Source: Acidobacteriota bacterium
Lineage (GTDB): Bacteria; Acidobacteriota; Thermoanaerobaculia; Multivoradales; Multivoraceae
Direction of reading: 5' to 3'
DNA: 64,000 nt
Assembly: GCA_028877275.1 (NCBI GenBank)
Contig: JAPPFP010000023.1
Span: 1-64,000, forward strand
Numbering within the stretch: position 1 is the stretch's first letter; each line of letters begins with the position of its first letter. Positions 14,118 through 22,557 of this stretch are shown piece after piece. The notes below the pieces were generated by a model. That model did no database searches and was not told the origin of the DNA. It worked only from the letters and a program-made list of their open reading frames with translations. The position numbers were made by a program, and so were the translations under genes.

Positions 14118-16045
14118 GCCGCCTGCCCCCCTTCGAGCTGGTCGCGGCCGTCAGCGACCGGCTTCGGTTCCCAATCCTTCTTCCCGCCAAGACTGCTGAG
14201 CCAGAAGACGACACCGAGCAGGCCGAAGAAGATGAGGACAGTGACGGACACGACCTGCGTTGCGAAGCCGAGGGTCGGCGTGTAGGCGTCCGGGGACGTG
14301 TCCAGGATCACGCCGTACACGTGCCACTCCTGGCGCAGCCCGGAACGGACGTATCCCATCAATCCCATCAGCCAGGTGAAGCTGAGCGCGATGAAGATGA
14401 GAGCGTACTGGGAGACCGCCGGCATCCTGCCCCATTTGGTCTCGCCCGACTGCGCGGCGTTGCGGTACAGGGGCAGGTCGATCACCGTGATCACGACCAG
14501 GGCCGCGAGCACCGAGTAGACCTGCGGGATCGCGAAGCGTATGCGTATCGCGGCGTCCACGTAGTAGCCGTAGACGCCGTAGAAGATGACCAGAGCCGCG
14601 GCGGAGGAGAAGACGATCGCCTGGGCGCGGGTGAGGAGATCCCTGTGCGGATGGACCGACTGTCTGCCGGTCCGCCGATAGAGCAGGAAGCTCATGTAGG
14701 TCGAGAGGATCAGGATGTTGACCGCCGTGTTCTTGGCCGACATCTGCCCGAGATAGGAAAGCTGCGGGTGGCTGCTGCCGCCCATCGCGGCGATCTCCGA
14801 TACCGATGAGATGGCGTAGCGCGGCGTCGCCCAGACGGCGAAGCAGAGGGCAATCGCGATCAGCAACCACTTGATGAATTTCTGGAAGTGAACGCCGCCC
14901 TCCATGCGGCCCATCCCCAGCCAGAGGTAGTAGTTCGCCCCCAGGAACAGGTTGCCGATGAGAGCCGCCTGGATGACGAACAGCCAGGAGAAGGTGCCGC
15001 CCATCATCTGGATGCCCAGGGTCTGGCTGAACGCGTAGATCTCGGCGGCGAGGTAGTAACCCGCGAACGGCAGGGGGAGGAAGGCGATGATGGCGACGAA
15101 GTTGCCGACGTAGCCCATCCAGTCGAAGTGGGCCTTCTCCTCGTCCGTCTTCGCCTGCAGGTAGCGGAAGGCCGCGTAGGCCGCGGCGATCGAGCCGCCG
15201 AAGGCGACGTTGGCGATGATCCGGTGGATGTTGATCGGCATCCAGGTGAAGTTGAAGAAGGCGTCCCGCAGGCTCAGCAGGGCGCCGCTCTCCGAAACGG
15301 CGGAGACGAAGTCCGGGACGCCGTCGCCATCCACGTCGTCGCGCCTGCCGGGCGACATCATGAAAGTGAGCCAGGCGTTGGCGATGAACATGATCGCGGT
15401 GCCCACGATGTTCAGCATGAAGCCCAGGAACAGGTGCATCTTCGGCCCGAACTTGCCCCAGCCGTAGTAGTAGCTGTAGAGGAACAGCGCCTCCAGGAAG
15501 AACAGCAGAACGTAGGGCAGGAACGTCGGCGAGAAGATGTGCATCAGGTAGTTCGTGAACTTCGGGTAGAGGATGATCAGCCCGAAGGTCAGGAACGCCC
15601 CGAAGGTGGCGGTCATCGAGAACGAGACGGAGAGCAGCTTCGTGAACTCGTACGCGAGCTTGTTGTAGCGCTCCTCCTTCTTCACGTAGCCGACGAACTC
15701 GATGATGAAGGCGAACAGCGGCACCGCGAGGACGAACGCCGCGAACAGCAGGTGGAGCTGCGCCAGCACCCAGACGGTGACCCGGCTGCCGACGAACGGG
15801 ACCGTCCGGTATTCGGCCTCCTCGTAGGGCCTGGCCTGCGCTTCGGCTTCGTCCGCGGCCTGTTCGTCGGCGATGCCCTGCTGGCGTGGCGTGAGCTCGG
15901 CCTCGCCCTGCTCTTCCTGGGCGGCGACCTGCCGGTCCGGCTGGCGGTACTCGTTGTCCACCAGGAATCCGCCCAGGCGCACCGTGACGATCACGGACAC
16001 GAAGGCGAGAACGCCGATGCCGAAGAGGATCCTGTTTCTGTTCAT
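14114..16045 (-). CDS. CydA-like (cytochrome bd superfamily) membrane subunit, long form
   Basis: A 643-residue protein with about 14 predicted helices, against about nine in classical CydA. After a first helix and an acidic linker (about 32-80), the CydA core is recognisable. His98 (AQLHLLF) fits the b595-type ligand, Glu185 (LLFFLEALFLYSYYYGW) fits E107, and His274 (INIHRII) fits the second b-type heme. ANAWLTFMMSPG fits ANGWMQNP. The position of E99 is not acidic (LPYV). The GRQPW quinol-loop motif appears replaced by LRQEWHV (570-576). No CydB gene accompanies it. Families lacking the quinol motif are thought to use other donors. The ATG at 16045 starts a clean membrane helix. It directly follows actE by 13 bases and is probably the membrane partner of the act module. 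Confidence 0.8.
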   Translation of the reverse strand: MNRNRILFGIGVLAFVSVIVTVRLGGFLVDNEYRQPDRQVAAQEEQGEAELTPRQQGIADEQAADEAEAQARPYEEAEYRTVPFVGSRVTVWVLAQLHLLFAAFVLAVPLFAFIIEFVGYVKKEERYNKLAYEFTKLLSVSFSMTATFGAFLTFGLIILYPKFTNYLMHIFSPTFLPYVLLFFLEALFLYSYYYGWGKFGPKMHLFLGFMLNIVGTAIMFIANAWLTFMMSPGRRDDVDGDGVPDFVSAVSESGALLSLRDAFFNFTWMPINIHRIIANVAFGGSIAAAYAAFRYLQAKTDEEKAHFDWMGYVGNFVAIIAFLPLPFAGYYLAAEIYAFSQTLGIQMMGGTFSWLFVIQAALIGNLFLGANYYLWLGMGRMEGGVHFQKFIKWLLIAIALCFAVWATPRYAISSVSEIAAMGGSSHPQLSYLGQMSAKNTAVNILILSTYMSFLLYRRTGRQSVHPHRDLLTRAQAIVFSSAAALVIFYGVYGYYVDAAIRIRFAIPQVYSVLAALVVITVIDLPLYRNAAQSGETKWGRMPAVSQYALIFIALSFTWLMGLMGYVRSGLRQEWHVYGVILDTSPDAYTPTLGFATQVVSVTVLIFFGLLGVVFWLSSLGGKKDWEPKPVADGRDQLEGGQAA

Positions 16046-16058
16046 CTGTTTCCCGACG

Positions 16059-16646
16059 CTACTGGCGTGCCGCCCGCTCCGCCTGCATCGTTCGGCGCTC
16101 CTGCTGCAGCTCACGGACGTAGGCGACGACCGCCCAGCGGTCCTCGACCGTCAGCGGGTAGCGGTAGCCCGCCATCAGGCCGACGCCGTTCGTGATCACG
16201 TCGTACATCCGTCCGTCGTTGTAGGCGGCGATGCGTTCATCGTGGAGGGAGGCGGTGGGGGTGCTGGCGCGCTCGAACAGGATGCCCTGGCCCGTGCCGC
16301 GCTCGTCGTGGCAAGGCTGGCAGTAGATCGTGTAGCGGTTTTCGCCGCGGGCGAGGATGTCGCCGGTGACCGCGATCGGTGAGGTCTCCAGGAAGTAGCC
16401 CGCGTCGTCGCGGCCGAACAGCAGGCGGTGATCGACGTCGAGCTGCCCGCGCGCCACGGTGCCCGCGACCGGCTGGCGCATGGCCATGCCGTCATAGAAG
16501 AAGGCGCTCGCCTCCTGCGGGTCGTAGCGCTCCTGGTAGTCCATGTTCGGGTTGGGGTGGATCGGCGGGAATGGCGACGGCATGCCCCGGCAGCCGAGCA
16601 GGAGCAGAACGGCGGCCAGAGCCACGGCTTCGGGCAGCCGGCGCAT
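16059..16646 (-). CDS. actE: ActE-like monoheme cytochrome c lipoprotein
   Basis: A 195-residue protein with a lipobox LLLLGC (Cys19) and a single heme motif CQPCH (109-113). The segments GMPSPFPPIHPNPNMDYQ, PVAGTVARGQL and YCQPCHDERGTGQG are hallmarks of the mono-heme subunit of alternative complex III. In ACIII this subunit sits on the periplasmic face and passes electrons to the terminal oxidase or a soluble carrier. Its ATG overlaps the actB stop (TGATG at 16646-16648). In canonical operons actC and actD lie between actB and actE; here both are absent. Confidence 0.85.
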   Translation of the reverse strand: MRRLPEAVALAAVLLLLGCRGMPSPFPPIHPNPNMDYQERYDPQEASAFFYDGMAMRQPVAGTVARGQLDVDHRLLFGRDDAGYFLETSPIAVTGDILARGENRYTIYCQPCHDERGTGQGILFERASTPTASLHDERIAAYNDGRMYDVITNGVGLMAGYRYPLTVEDRWAVVAYVRELQQERRTMQAERAARQ

Positions 16647-19600
16647 CAGTGTGCGTCCTCGCCGTGCCCGGCGTCCTCGCCGTGGTCCTCGGCGGGCGGC
16701 GGCGCCGGTGTGATCTCGCGGTTCGGGTGGCGGATCTTCGCGAGATACGTCGTGCGCGGCTTCGTGTGCAGGTCGTCGAGCAGATTGTAGTTCCGGGGGC
16801 TCGCCTTGGCCTCGGAAACGCCGCTCGCCGCGTCCGTGATGTCGCCGAAGCGGATCGCTTCGGCCGGGCAGGCCTGCTGGCACGCGGTGACGACGTCGCC
16901 GTCGGCCAGACCCCGCCCGTCCTGCCTGGCGTCGACCTTGGCGCGGCTGATGCGCTGGACGCAGTACGTGCACTTCTCCATGACGCCCCGGGAACGGATC
17001 GTGACGTCCGGGTTCTTGCCCAGCTTCATCACCTCGGGAGTGTCCTTGGTGAAGTTGAAGTAGTTGAAGCGCCGCACCTTGTAGGGGCAGTTGTTCGAGC
17101 AGTAGCGGGTACCGATGCAACGGTTGTAGACCATCGCGTTCAGCCCTTCGCTGTCGTGCACGGTGGCCGCGACCGGGCAGACCTGTTCGCAGGGCGCGTT
17201 CTCGCACTGCATGCAGGGCACCGGCTGGAAGCTCGTCTGCGGCTCGGACGGGAGGTCGTGGACGAGGTCCTGGAGCATGCCGCCGAATTCGCCCTCGTCG
17301 GAGAAGTAGCGGTCGATGCGGAGCCAGTGCATCTCCCGGCCCTCCATCACCTGCTCCTTGCCGACGATCGGCACGTTGTTCTCGCTCTGGCAGGCGATCA
17401 TGCAGGCGTTGCAGCCGACGCAGGCGTTCAGGTCGATCGTCATGCCCCACTGCGGGGAGTCCTGGTAGGTCCACTCGTCCCACATCGAGTTCTCGTGTGG
17501 CTTCTCGCTGTGGGCGGTCGCGAAGTCGGGATGCGCCTCGAAGTAGTCGAGATCGGCCTCGCGGACGATCGGACGCCCTTCCATCGAGTGGTGGTCCTGA
17601 GTCTGCGCCAGCGGGTACGTGCCGCCGGTCGGGCTGAGCGTGCCGCGGGAGAGATCGGGCGCTTCCGAGGTGCGCAGGAGGTAGGTGTTCCGCCCGGGAG
17701 CGTGGCCCCCGGCGTTGGCGGCGCTGGCGATGCGGCCCGGGAAGTCGCGACCGTAGCCGAGGTCGAGCGTCACCGTGTTGTCAGCCTGTCCCGGCACCTG
17801 CCAGACCGGCAGTTCGAGTTCCCGCCCGCCGGAAGCCAGCGTCACGAGGTCCTCGTTCTCGAGACCCAGCGCGCCGGCGGTGGCGGGGCTGATCAGGGCG
17901 GCGTTGTCCCAGGTCAGCTTGGTCATCGCGTCCGGCAGCTCCTGGAGCCAGCCGTTGTTGGCGAAGCGACCGTCGTGAATCGCCGGGGAACACCGGAAGA
18001 CGATCTCCAGGTCGTCGCTCGCGGCGACCGCCTGGGCGGCGTTGCCCGCCGCCCGCAGCGCGGCCGCGCCATCCTCGGGCGCGATGGCGGGGAGATCGAC
18101 CGCCGGCGGGGCACTGCCCTCCAGCAGGCCGTCGTGCAGGACCTTGCGCCAGGCGACTTCGAACTCGGAGAGCGCGACGGGGAAGGGCAGCGACATCGGG
18201 TCGACCGGAACCGCCTCTTCCGCTGCTGCATCTTCGCCCTCGCCGTCCGCGGTCGCTTCGGCTTCCGCCTCGGCTTCCGGCGCGGTCCCGGCGACGGCCG
18301 CCTCGTCGGCGTCCTCCTCGAGCGGCAGGCCGAGGATCCCGGACCAGGTCTCGCGGACCAGATCGCGGCCATCGCGGGACTCGCCCAGCGCGGCCAGCGC
18401 CAGCACTTCGACCAGGCTCTTCGCGCCGTAGAGCGGCTCGATCAGGGGTTGCACGACGCTCGCGGTGCCATCGGTGGCGCGGGCGTCGCCCCAGCTCTCG
18501 AGATAGTGGGCGAGCGGTACGTGCCAGCGCGCGAAGCGACTCGTCTCGTCCCGGTAGGCGCCGACGTGGATGACCGCGCCGGCATTGCCCAGGCTCTCGA
18601 GGGCGGCGGAGAAGTCGAGGTCGGCGGGAGCGTTGTAGGCGGGGTTGGCCCCCAGAACCAGCAGACGGTCTACCGCGCCTTCCTGGATCGCCGCCGCCAG
18701 GGCGGCAAGGTCCGCGTCGCTCGAACTGCCGCTGTCGGGCGTCCGGTGGTACGTCACCGTCGAGCCGGCGTTGCCGAGCGCCGAGTTCAGGGCGTAGACG
18801 GCGGCGTGGACGGCCGCCGGCTGGCGGTTGCCGGCGACGATCAGGCCGGCGCCGCGGTGGGCGATCAGGTCCTGCGCCAGTGCGTCGACCCACGCGTCGT
18901 CGATGTCCGCGGCCGGCGCGCCGCCGTCAAGCGGCAGTTCCAGCCCGTGTCCCGCGAGCGCGCTGCCGAGCCGGGCGACGAAGGTGGCGACGCGGCCGCT
19001 CTGCACGCGCAGGCGGTGGTCGGCGTTCGCCGCCGTGACCGAGTGGACACCGTCGACGGCGTAGTGGCGCAGCGGACTGCCGCCACCTTCCTCGTTCACG
19101 CGCCGTGCCCGCGAGTAGCCGCGCAGGTTGCGGACGCTGTCGCCCTCGGTGCTGAGGAAGTCGGAGTCCAGGGTTAGCAGGACCTGCGCGCGGTCCACGT
19201 GGTACAGCGCGTGGACGTGTTCACCGGCAGCGAGCGTCGTCCCCCGATCGGCGTTCTCCTCGCTCACCGGCTCCCAGGACACCCAGCGTGCCTGCGGATA
19301 GCGGTCGAGAAGCGCTTCCTTGAGCCGGACCAGGGTCGGCGACGAGGACGGCTCGGCGAGGATCGCGAAGCCCGAGCCGTCGGCCGCGGGGCCGAGGTCG
19401 CCTTCGGTCCAGGCGGCCACGAAGTCCTCCCAGGAGGATGCTTCGTCGCCGAACCGCACGGACTTGGACCGGTCCGGGTCGTACAGGTCGAGCATCGACG
19501 ACTGAGCCCACACGCTCGACGCGCCTTCCGAGAACGGATGGAGCGCGTTGCCTTCGACCTTGGTGGGCCGGCCCTCGTGGCTCTCCACCAGCAGACCGAG

Positions 19601-19927
19601 CGCGCGGCTACCCAGCGGCATCGTGGTGGCGTAGGCCAGCGGAACGCCAGGGACCATGCCTTCCGGGGCGTCGACGTAGGGGACGATGTGTTCGACGGGG
19701 CGGCGGATGATGTCGCAGCCGGTCAGGCCGGCGAGCGACGCCGTCCCGCCCAGCATGGCGAGCACGCTGCGCCGGCTGACGCCGTCCCGCAGCAAATCGG
19801 GAGGCGCTTCCGACGCGCCCTCCGGGAACTCCCGCTCGAGAAAGGCGACCGGCGCGGAATCGCCCTGAAGTTGCTCCAGGCTGCGCCAGTATGTTCTCTC
19901 CGGCCGCTTGCCGTTGCCACCGCTCAT
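16646..19927 (-). CDS. actB: ActB-like Fe-S protein with molybdopterin-oxidoreductase-like domain
   Basis: A 1093-residue periplasmic protein. The twin-arginine-type signal SRRSVLAMLG (51-60) is followed by a Cys at 71 in LAGLTGC. About 75-780 is the molybdopterin-oxidoreductase-like domain, which in ActB of alternative complex III lacks the cofactor. The C-terminal ferredoxin-like part has four Cys groups: CVGCNACMIAC (about 832), CMQCENAPCEQVCP (about 904), CIGTRYCSNNCPY and CTYCVQ/CQQACP (about 989-1022). An acidic Ala/Glu low-complexity insert lies near 535-575. The ATG at 19927 overlaps the actA stop (ATGA). In known ACIII, ActB passes quinol-derived electrons to ActA and pairs with the NrfD-like ActC, which is missing here. 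Confidence 0.88.
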   Translation of the reverse strand: MSGGNGKRPERTYWRSLEQLQGDSAPVAFLEREFPEGASEAPPDLLRDGVSRRSVLAMLGGTASLAGLTGCDIIRRPVEHIVPYVDAPEGMVPGVPLAYATTMPLGSRALGLLVESHEGRPTKVEGNALHPFSEGASSVWAQSSMLDLYDPDRSKSVRFGDEASSWEDFVAAWTEGDLGPAADGSGFAILAEPSSSPTLVRLKEALLDRYPQARWVSWEPVSEENADRGTTLAAGEHVHALYHVDRAQVLLTLDSDFLSTEGDSVRNLRGYSRARRVNEEGGGSPLRHYAVDGVHSVTAANADHRLRVQSGRVATFVARLGSALAGHGLELPLDGGAPAADIDDAWVDALAQDLIAHRGAGLIVAGNRQPAAVHAAVYALNSALGNAGSTVTYHRTPDSGSSSDADLAALAAAIQEGAVDRLLVLGANPAYNAPADLDFSAALESLGNAGAVIHVGAYRDETSRFARWHVPLAHYLESWGDARATDGTASVVQPLIEPLYGAKSLVEVLALAALGESRDGRDLVRETWSGILGLPLEEDADEAAVAGTAPEAEAEAEATADGEGEDAAAEEAVPVDPMSLPFPVALSEFEVAWRKVLHDGLLEGSAPPAVDLPAIAPEDGAAALRAAGNAAQAVAASDDLEIVFRCSPAIHDGRFANNGWLQELPDAMTKLTWDNAALISPATAGALGLENEDLVTLASGGRELELPVWQVPGQADNTVTLDLGYGRDFPGRIASAANAGGHAPGRNTYLLRTSEAPDLSRGTLSPTGGTYPLAQTQDHHSMEGRPIVREADLDYFEAHPDFATAHSEKPHENSMWDEWTYQDSPQWGMTIDLNACVGCNACMIACQSENNVPIVGKEQVMEGREMHWLRIDRYFSDEGEFGGMLQDLVHDLPSEPQTSFQPVPCMQCENAPCEQVCPVAATVHDSEGLNAMVYNRCIGTRYCSNNCPYKVRRFNYFNFTKDTPEVMKLGKNPDVTIRSRGVMEKCTYCVQRISRAKVDARQDGRGLADGDVVTACQQACPAEAIRFGDITDAASGVSEAKASPRNYNLLDDLHTKPRTTYLAKIRHPNREITPAPPPAEDHGEDAGHGEDAH

Positions 19928-20571
19928 CGGTGGCACCCCGTGCAGTCCTCGGGCGGCGCGAGCGCCCGTTCCGCGATCGCCAGTTCGGCGAAGGCCGCGT
20001 GGTCGCCGGTCGGCCTCCACTCCATGTCGGTCACCGCCTCGAGCGGCCGGAGGTGCGGACCCGGGTCGCGGTGACAGTCGAGGCACCAGCTCATGCTCAG
20101 GGGCTCCACCTGGTAAACGACTTCCATCTCGTGGACCGGACCGTGGCAGGTGCCGCAGCCGACGCCGGCCCCGACGTGAACGCTGTGGTCGAAGAAGGCG
20201 TAGTCGGGCAGGTTGTGGATACGCACCCAGCGCATCGGCCGATCCTGCTCGACGCTCTTGCGAATCGGCTCCAGCAGTTCGCTGTCCCGGGCGGCCACGT
20301 GGTGGCAGTTCATGCAGACCTGGGTCGGGGGAACGTTGGACACCGCCGATTCCTCAACCGAGGCGTGGCAGTAGCGGCAGTCGAGGCCCAGTTCGCCCAC
20401 GTGGAGGGCGTGGCTGTAAGGCACGGGCTGCGCCGGGCGATAGCCGACGTCGGTGTACTCGGGCGAGAAAAACCACCAGATGCCGCCCACGACAACGGCA
20501 CCGACGACCGGCAGGGCGACCGCCGCGTACAGCGGTAGCTTGAGGGTCCACTTGGGGAAGATCTGAGGCAA
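19924..20571 (-). CDS. actA: ActA-like pentaheme cytochrome c
   Basis: A 215-residue protein with one N-terminal helix (about 12-33) and five CXXCH motifs: CRYCH 65-69, CMNCH 86-90, CGTCH 139-143, CLDCH 163-167 and CTGCH 210-214. The opening MPQIFPKWTLKLP and the heme spacing match the pentaheme subunit of alternative complex III. The start is TTG (caa on the plus strand, 20569-20571) with GGTACGGA upstream acting as a weak ribosome site; no ATG or GTG fits the membrane helix better. It is the first gene of the respiratory run reaching 11024 and diverges from the Sco gene. Confidence 0.88.
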   Translation of the reverse strand: MPQIFPKWTLKLPLYAAVALPVVGAVVVGGIWWFFSPEYTDVGYRPAQPVPYSHALHVGELGLDCRYCHASVEESAVSNVPPTQVCMNCHHVAARDSELLEPIRKSVEQDRPMRWVRIHNLPDYAFFDHSVHVGAGVGCGTCHGPVHEMEVVYQVEPLSMSWCLDCHRDPGPHLRPLEAVTDMEWRPTGDHAAFAELAIAERALAPPEDCTGCHR

Positions 20572-20681
20572 GATTCCGTACCTTGAAGCAGGGTACGAAG
20601 CCCTGCCCGTCCTGCGGTCGCGCGGAGTGTACAGCGTGGGTTCGAGGCGGTCAAAGCCCGGCGCCGGGATAGGGTCGAGCC
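20572..20681. promoter_or_regulatory. Divergent act/sco control region with alternative hairpins
   Basis: This gap separates the divergent actA-like and Sco genes, so it must hold both promoters unless they lie inside the genes. On the actA strand the leader can fold in two mutually exclusive ways. GCAGGG (from 20606) can pair with CCCTGC (from 20593). Alternatively TTCGTACC (plus-strand positions 20592-20599) can pair with GGTACGGA (20575-20582), which is the only Shine-Dalgarno-like stretch before the TTG start. No promoter boxes could be assigned with confidence. Confidence 0.4.
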
Positions 20682-21338
20682 ATGTCCGAGGAGCGGCTTT
20701 CGGGCCCCGATGAGGGGGTACAGAACACCGGCCCGCGACTCCTGAACCCCTGGGTTCTCGCGGCGCTGGCGGGTCTCGTCCTGATCCCGGCGATCAGGCC
20801 GCTGCTCCGGTTCGAGCCCGACCCGCCGCCGGTCCTGCGGGAGTTGCCGCAGTGGCGGCTGGTCGACCAGAACGGAGAGGCGTTCGGCAGCGACGACCTG
20901 GCGGGCGAGGTCTACGTTGCCTCCTTCCTGTTCACGCGCTGCGCCACCGTCTGTCCGCGCCTCACGGCCTCGCTGCGCCAGTTGGAGCGTCGCTATCGCG
21001 AGGAGGGCGTGGAGGACGTGAGACTCGTGAGCTTCACGGTCGACCCGGCGCACGACACCCCGGATCTCCTCCGCGACTATGCGCGAAGCCGGAGCCTGGA
21101 CCTGGAGCGCTGGAGTCTCGTCACCGGCGCCGAGCCGGAGATGCGTTCGGTGGTCGTCGACGGCTTCGCCCTGCCCATGGGAGAACGACTGGACCTCGCC
21201 GGCGGTCTGGTGGATGTCGCCCACGCGGCGCGGCTGGCTCTCGTCGACCGCGACGGCGGCGTTCGCGGCTACTACGGCTCGGATGCCGTTGGCCTGGACG
21301 AGGTCTTCCACCGCACCCGCCAGATCCTGGCCGAGTAG
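20682..21338 (+). CDS. SCO1/SenC-type copper chaperone
   Basis: A 218-residue membrane-anchored thioredoxin-fold protein: one helix at about 22-42, then the Sco domain. Cys87 and Cys91 in CATVCP are the copper/redox pair, and the distal His lies in VDVAHAARLALVD. Sco proteins help load copper into the CuA site of heme-copper oxidases or act as thiol reductants for cytochrome c maturation. It diverges from the act operon. A copper-dependent oxidase is not seen in this window, so its client may lie elsewhere, or it may act on cysteines of the neighbouring cytochromes. Confidence 0.85.
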   Translation: MSEERLSGPDEGVQNTGPRLLNPWVLAALAGLVLIPAIRPLLRFEPDPPPVLRELPQWRLVDQNGEAFGSDDLAGEVYVASFLFTRCATVCPRLTASLRQLERRYREEGVEDVRLVSFTVDPAHDTPDLLRDYARSRSLDLERWSLVTGAEPEMRSVVVDGFALPMGERLDLAGGLVDVAHAARLALVDRDGGVRGYYGSDAVGLDEVFHRTRQILAE

Positions 21339-21467
21339 CGCCGGGACAGCGGGAACGGGCCGGACAAGGACGCCGGCCTTCGGCCGGCGGCGTCTACCCG
21401 GCCGCCTGCGGCGGCAGCGGGTCAGAAGACCCGCGCACCCAGTCGGCCCGTTCCCGCTGTCCCGGCG
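21339..21467. terminator. Nested inverted repeats, likely bidirectional terminator
   Basis: This lies between the convergent Sco and diheme cytochrome genes. An outer 24-bp perfect inverted repeat pairs 21339-21362 with 21444-21467; the right arm lies inside the 3' end of the cytochrome gene. Inside it a tight hairpin (GCCGGCC 21372-21378, loop TTC, GGCCGGC 21382-21388) spans the gap. The inner hairpin is a plausible terminator for both genes, although no T-tract follows. Confidence 0.5.
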
Positions 21468-22557
21468 GTTCCATCTCCAGGATCCACTGGCGGATCAGCT
21501 CCACGGCTTCGACGTCGACCAGGCCTCGGCCGATCTCGGGCATCGCGATGCCCGGGTGGGTCGACTCGAGCCGGTAGACGAGGATCGACTCGTCGGGCTT
21601 GCCGGGGACGACGGCGTAGACGCGGTCGCCGGTGCCGAGGCCTGCGGCGACCGGGTGCTTGTAGACACCGAGGCGGGTGCGATTGTCGTGGTCCTTGCGC
21701 AGATCGAGGCCCGATGTTCGGCCGCTGCCCGTCAGGTTGTGGCAGTGGGCGCAGTTGATGTCGAGCCAGGTGCGCGCCCGCTCATCGACGCTGCCGGAGG
21801 CGGCGACGTCCCAGACCGGTGCCCGCGGCGCTTCCGCGGCCGGCGGCGCGCCCTCGAGGAAGCCGATGCGCCGCCATCGTTCGAGCTGGTTTTCCCGCAG
21901 GGTCGTGCCGTCGGGGTCGGCGTAGGTGTACTCGCGGTTCAGTTGCGCCGCCTGGGGCCCGATCGGCAGTACGCGCTCGCCGTCCGTCCGGTGACAGGTC
22001 TTGCACTGGTTCGCGTTCGGCACCCGGTACGTGTGCTCGATCCTCGCGCCTCCCGCATCGATCCATGACGCCTCGAGCGGCCCGCCCACGATCGCGAGTT
22101 CAGCGTCGGTCAGCTCCGCGTTCCAGATGTACGGCAGGCCCACCCAACCACCTTCCTCGTGGATGAGCAGCCTGGTCTCAAGCGGCCGCAGGCCCTCCTC
22201 GGGAACCCTGAAGTCTGTCGGGTAGGCGAAGGTCTTCGAGATGACCGTGCCGACAGGGAACTCGAACGGGCCCTCTTCGCGGTAGAGCGCGGGTTCGACT
22301 TCGCCGTCAGGCCCTTCCGGCAGGCGCACGAAGCGGAACTTCAGCGCGTAGTCCGAGAACAGGGCCGTGTTCAGGTCGTAGGGCTCGACCCTTGCGGCCG
22401 GAATGTGGCTGGCAAGCTCTCCGGCGAACAGCCCCCAGGCCGAGAGCTTCTCCGGGTAGCGGGCGAACGGTCCCTGGCCGGAACCGCGCTCCCCGGCCCC
22501 GCAGCCCGCGAGCGCGGCGATCGTCAGTGCCGCGGCTGCGAGCCTACGGAGCGCCAC
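21394..22557 (-). CDS. SO2930-family diheme cytochrome c lipoprotein
   Basis: A 387-residue exported protein. The lipobox AALAGC places the lipid Cys at 19. Two heme motifs are visible: CKTCH (in NANQCKTCHRTDG) and CAHCH (in DINCAHCHNLTGSGRTSGL). The segments LNTALFSDYALKFRFVRLP, GTVISKTFAYP and GIAMPEIGR are characteristic of the family named after Shewanella SO2930, whose function is not established. Members are typically encoded beside a parallel beta-helix protein, as here. The GTG start at 22557 lies 14 bases inside the end of that partner gene, so the two are translationally coupled. Confidence 0.8.
   Translation of the reverse strand: MALRRLAAAALTIAALAGCGAGERGSGQGPFARYPEKLSAWGLFAGELASHIPAARVEPYDLNTALFSDYALKFRFVRLPEGPDGEVEPALYREEGPFEFPVGTVISKTFAYPTDFRVPEEGLRPLETRLLIHEEGGWVGLPYIWNAELTDAELAIVGGPLEASWIDAGGARIEHTYRVPNANQCKTCHRTDGERVLPIGPQAAQLNREYTYADPDGTTLRENQLERWRRIGFLEGAPPAAEAPRAPVWDVAASGSVDERARTWLDINCAHCHNLTGSGRTSGLDLRKDHDNRTRLGVYKHPVAAGLGTGDRVYAVVPGKPDESILVYRLESTHPGIAMPEIGRGLVDVEAVELIRQWILEMEPPGQRERADWVRGSSDPLPPQAAG

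Noticed and set aside
14114..16045. The CydA-like gene as a standard quinol-oxidising cytochrome bd subunit
   Set aside because: There is no cydB, the protein is far longer with about 14 helices, and the GRQPW quinol motif is replaced by LRQEWHV.
16379..19177. A 932-codon plus-strand open frame opposite actB
   Set aside because: It is antisense to a well-supported gene with multiple Fe-S and TAT motifs. High GC makes such long shadow frames common; no domain is visible in it.
16646..19927. ActB read as a catalytic molybdenum enzyme (formate dehydrogenase or nitrite oxidoreductase type)
   Set aside because: The C-terminal fused ferredoxin part and the actA/actE neighbours are specific to alternative complex III, where this domain has lost its cofactor.
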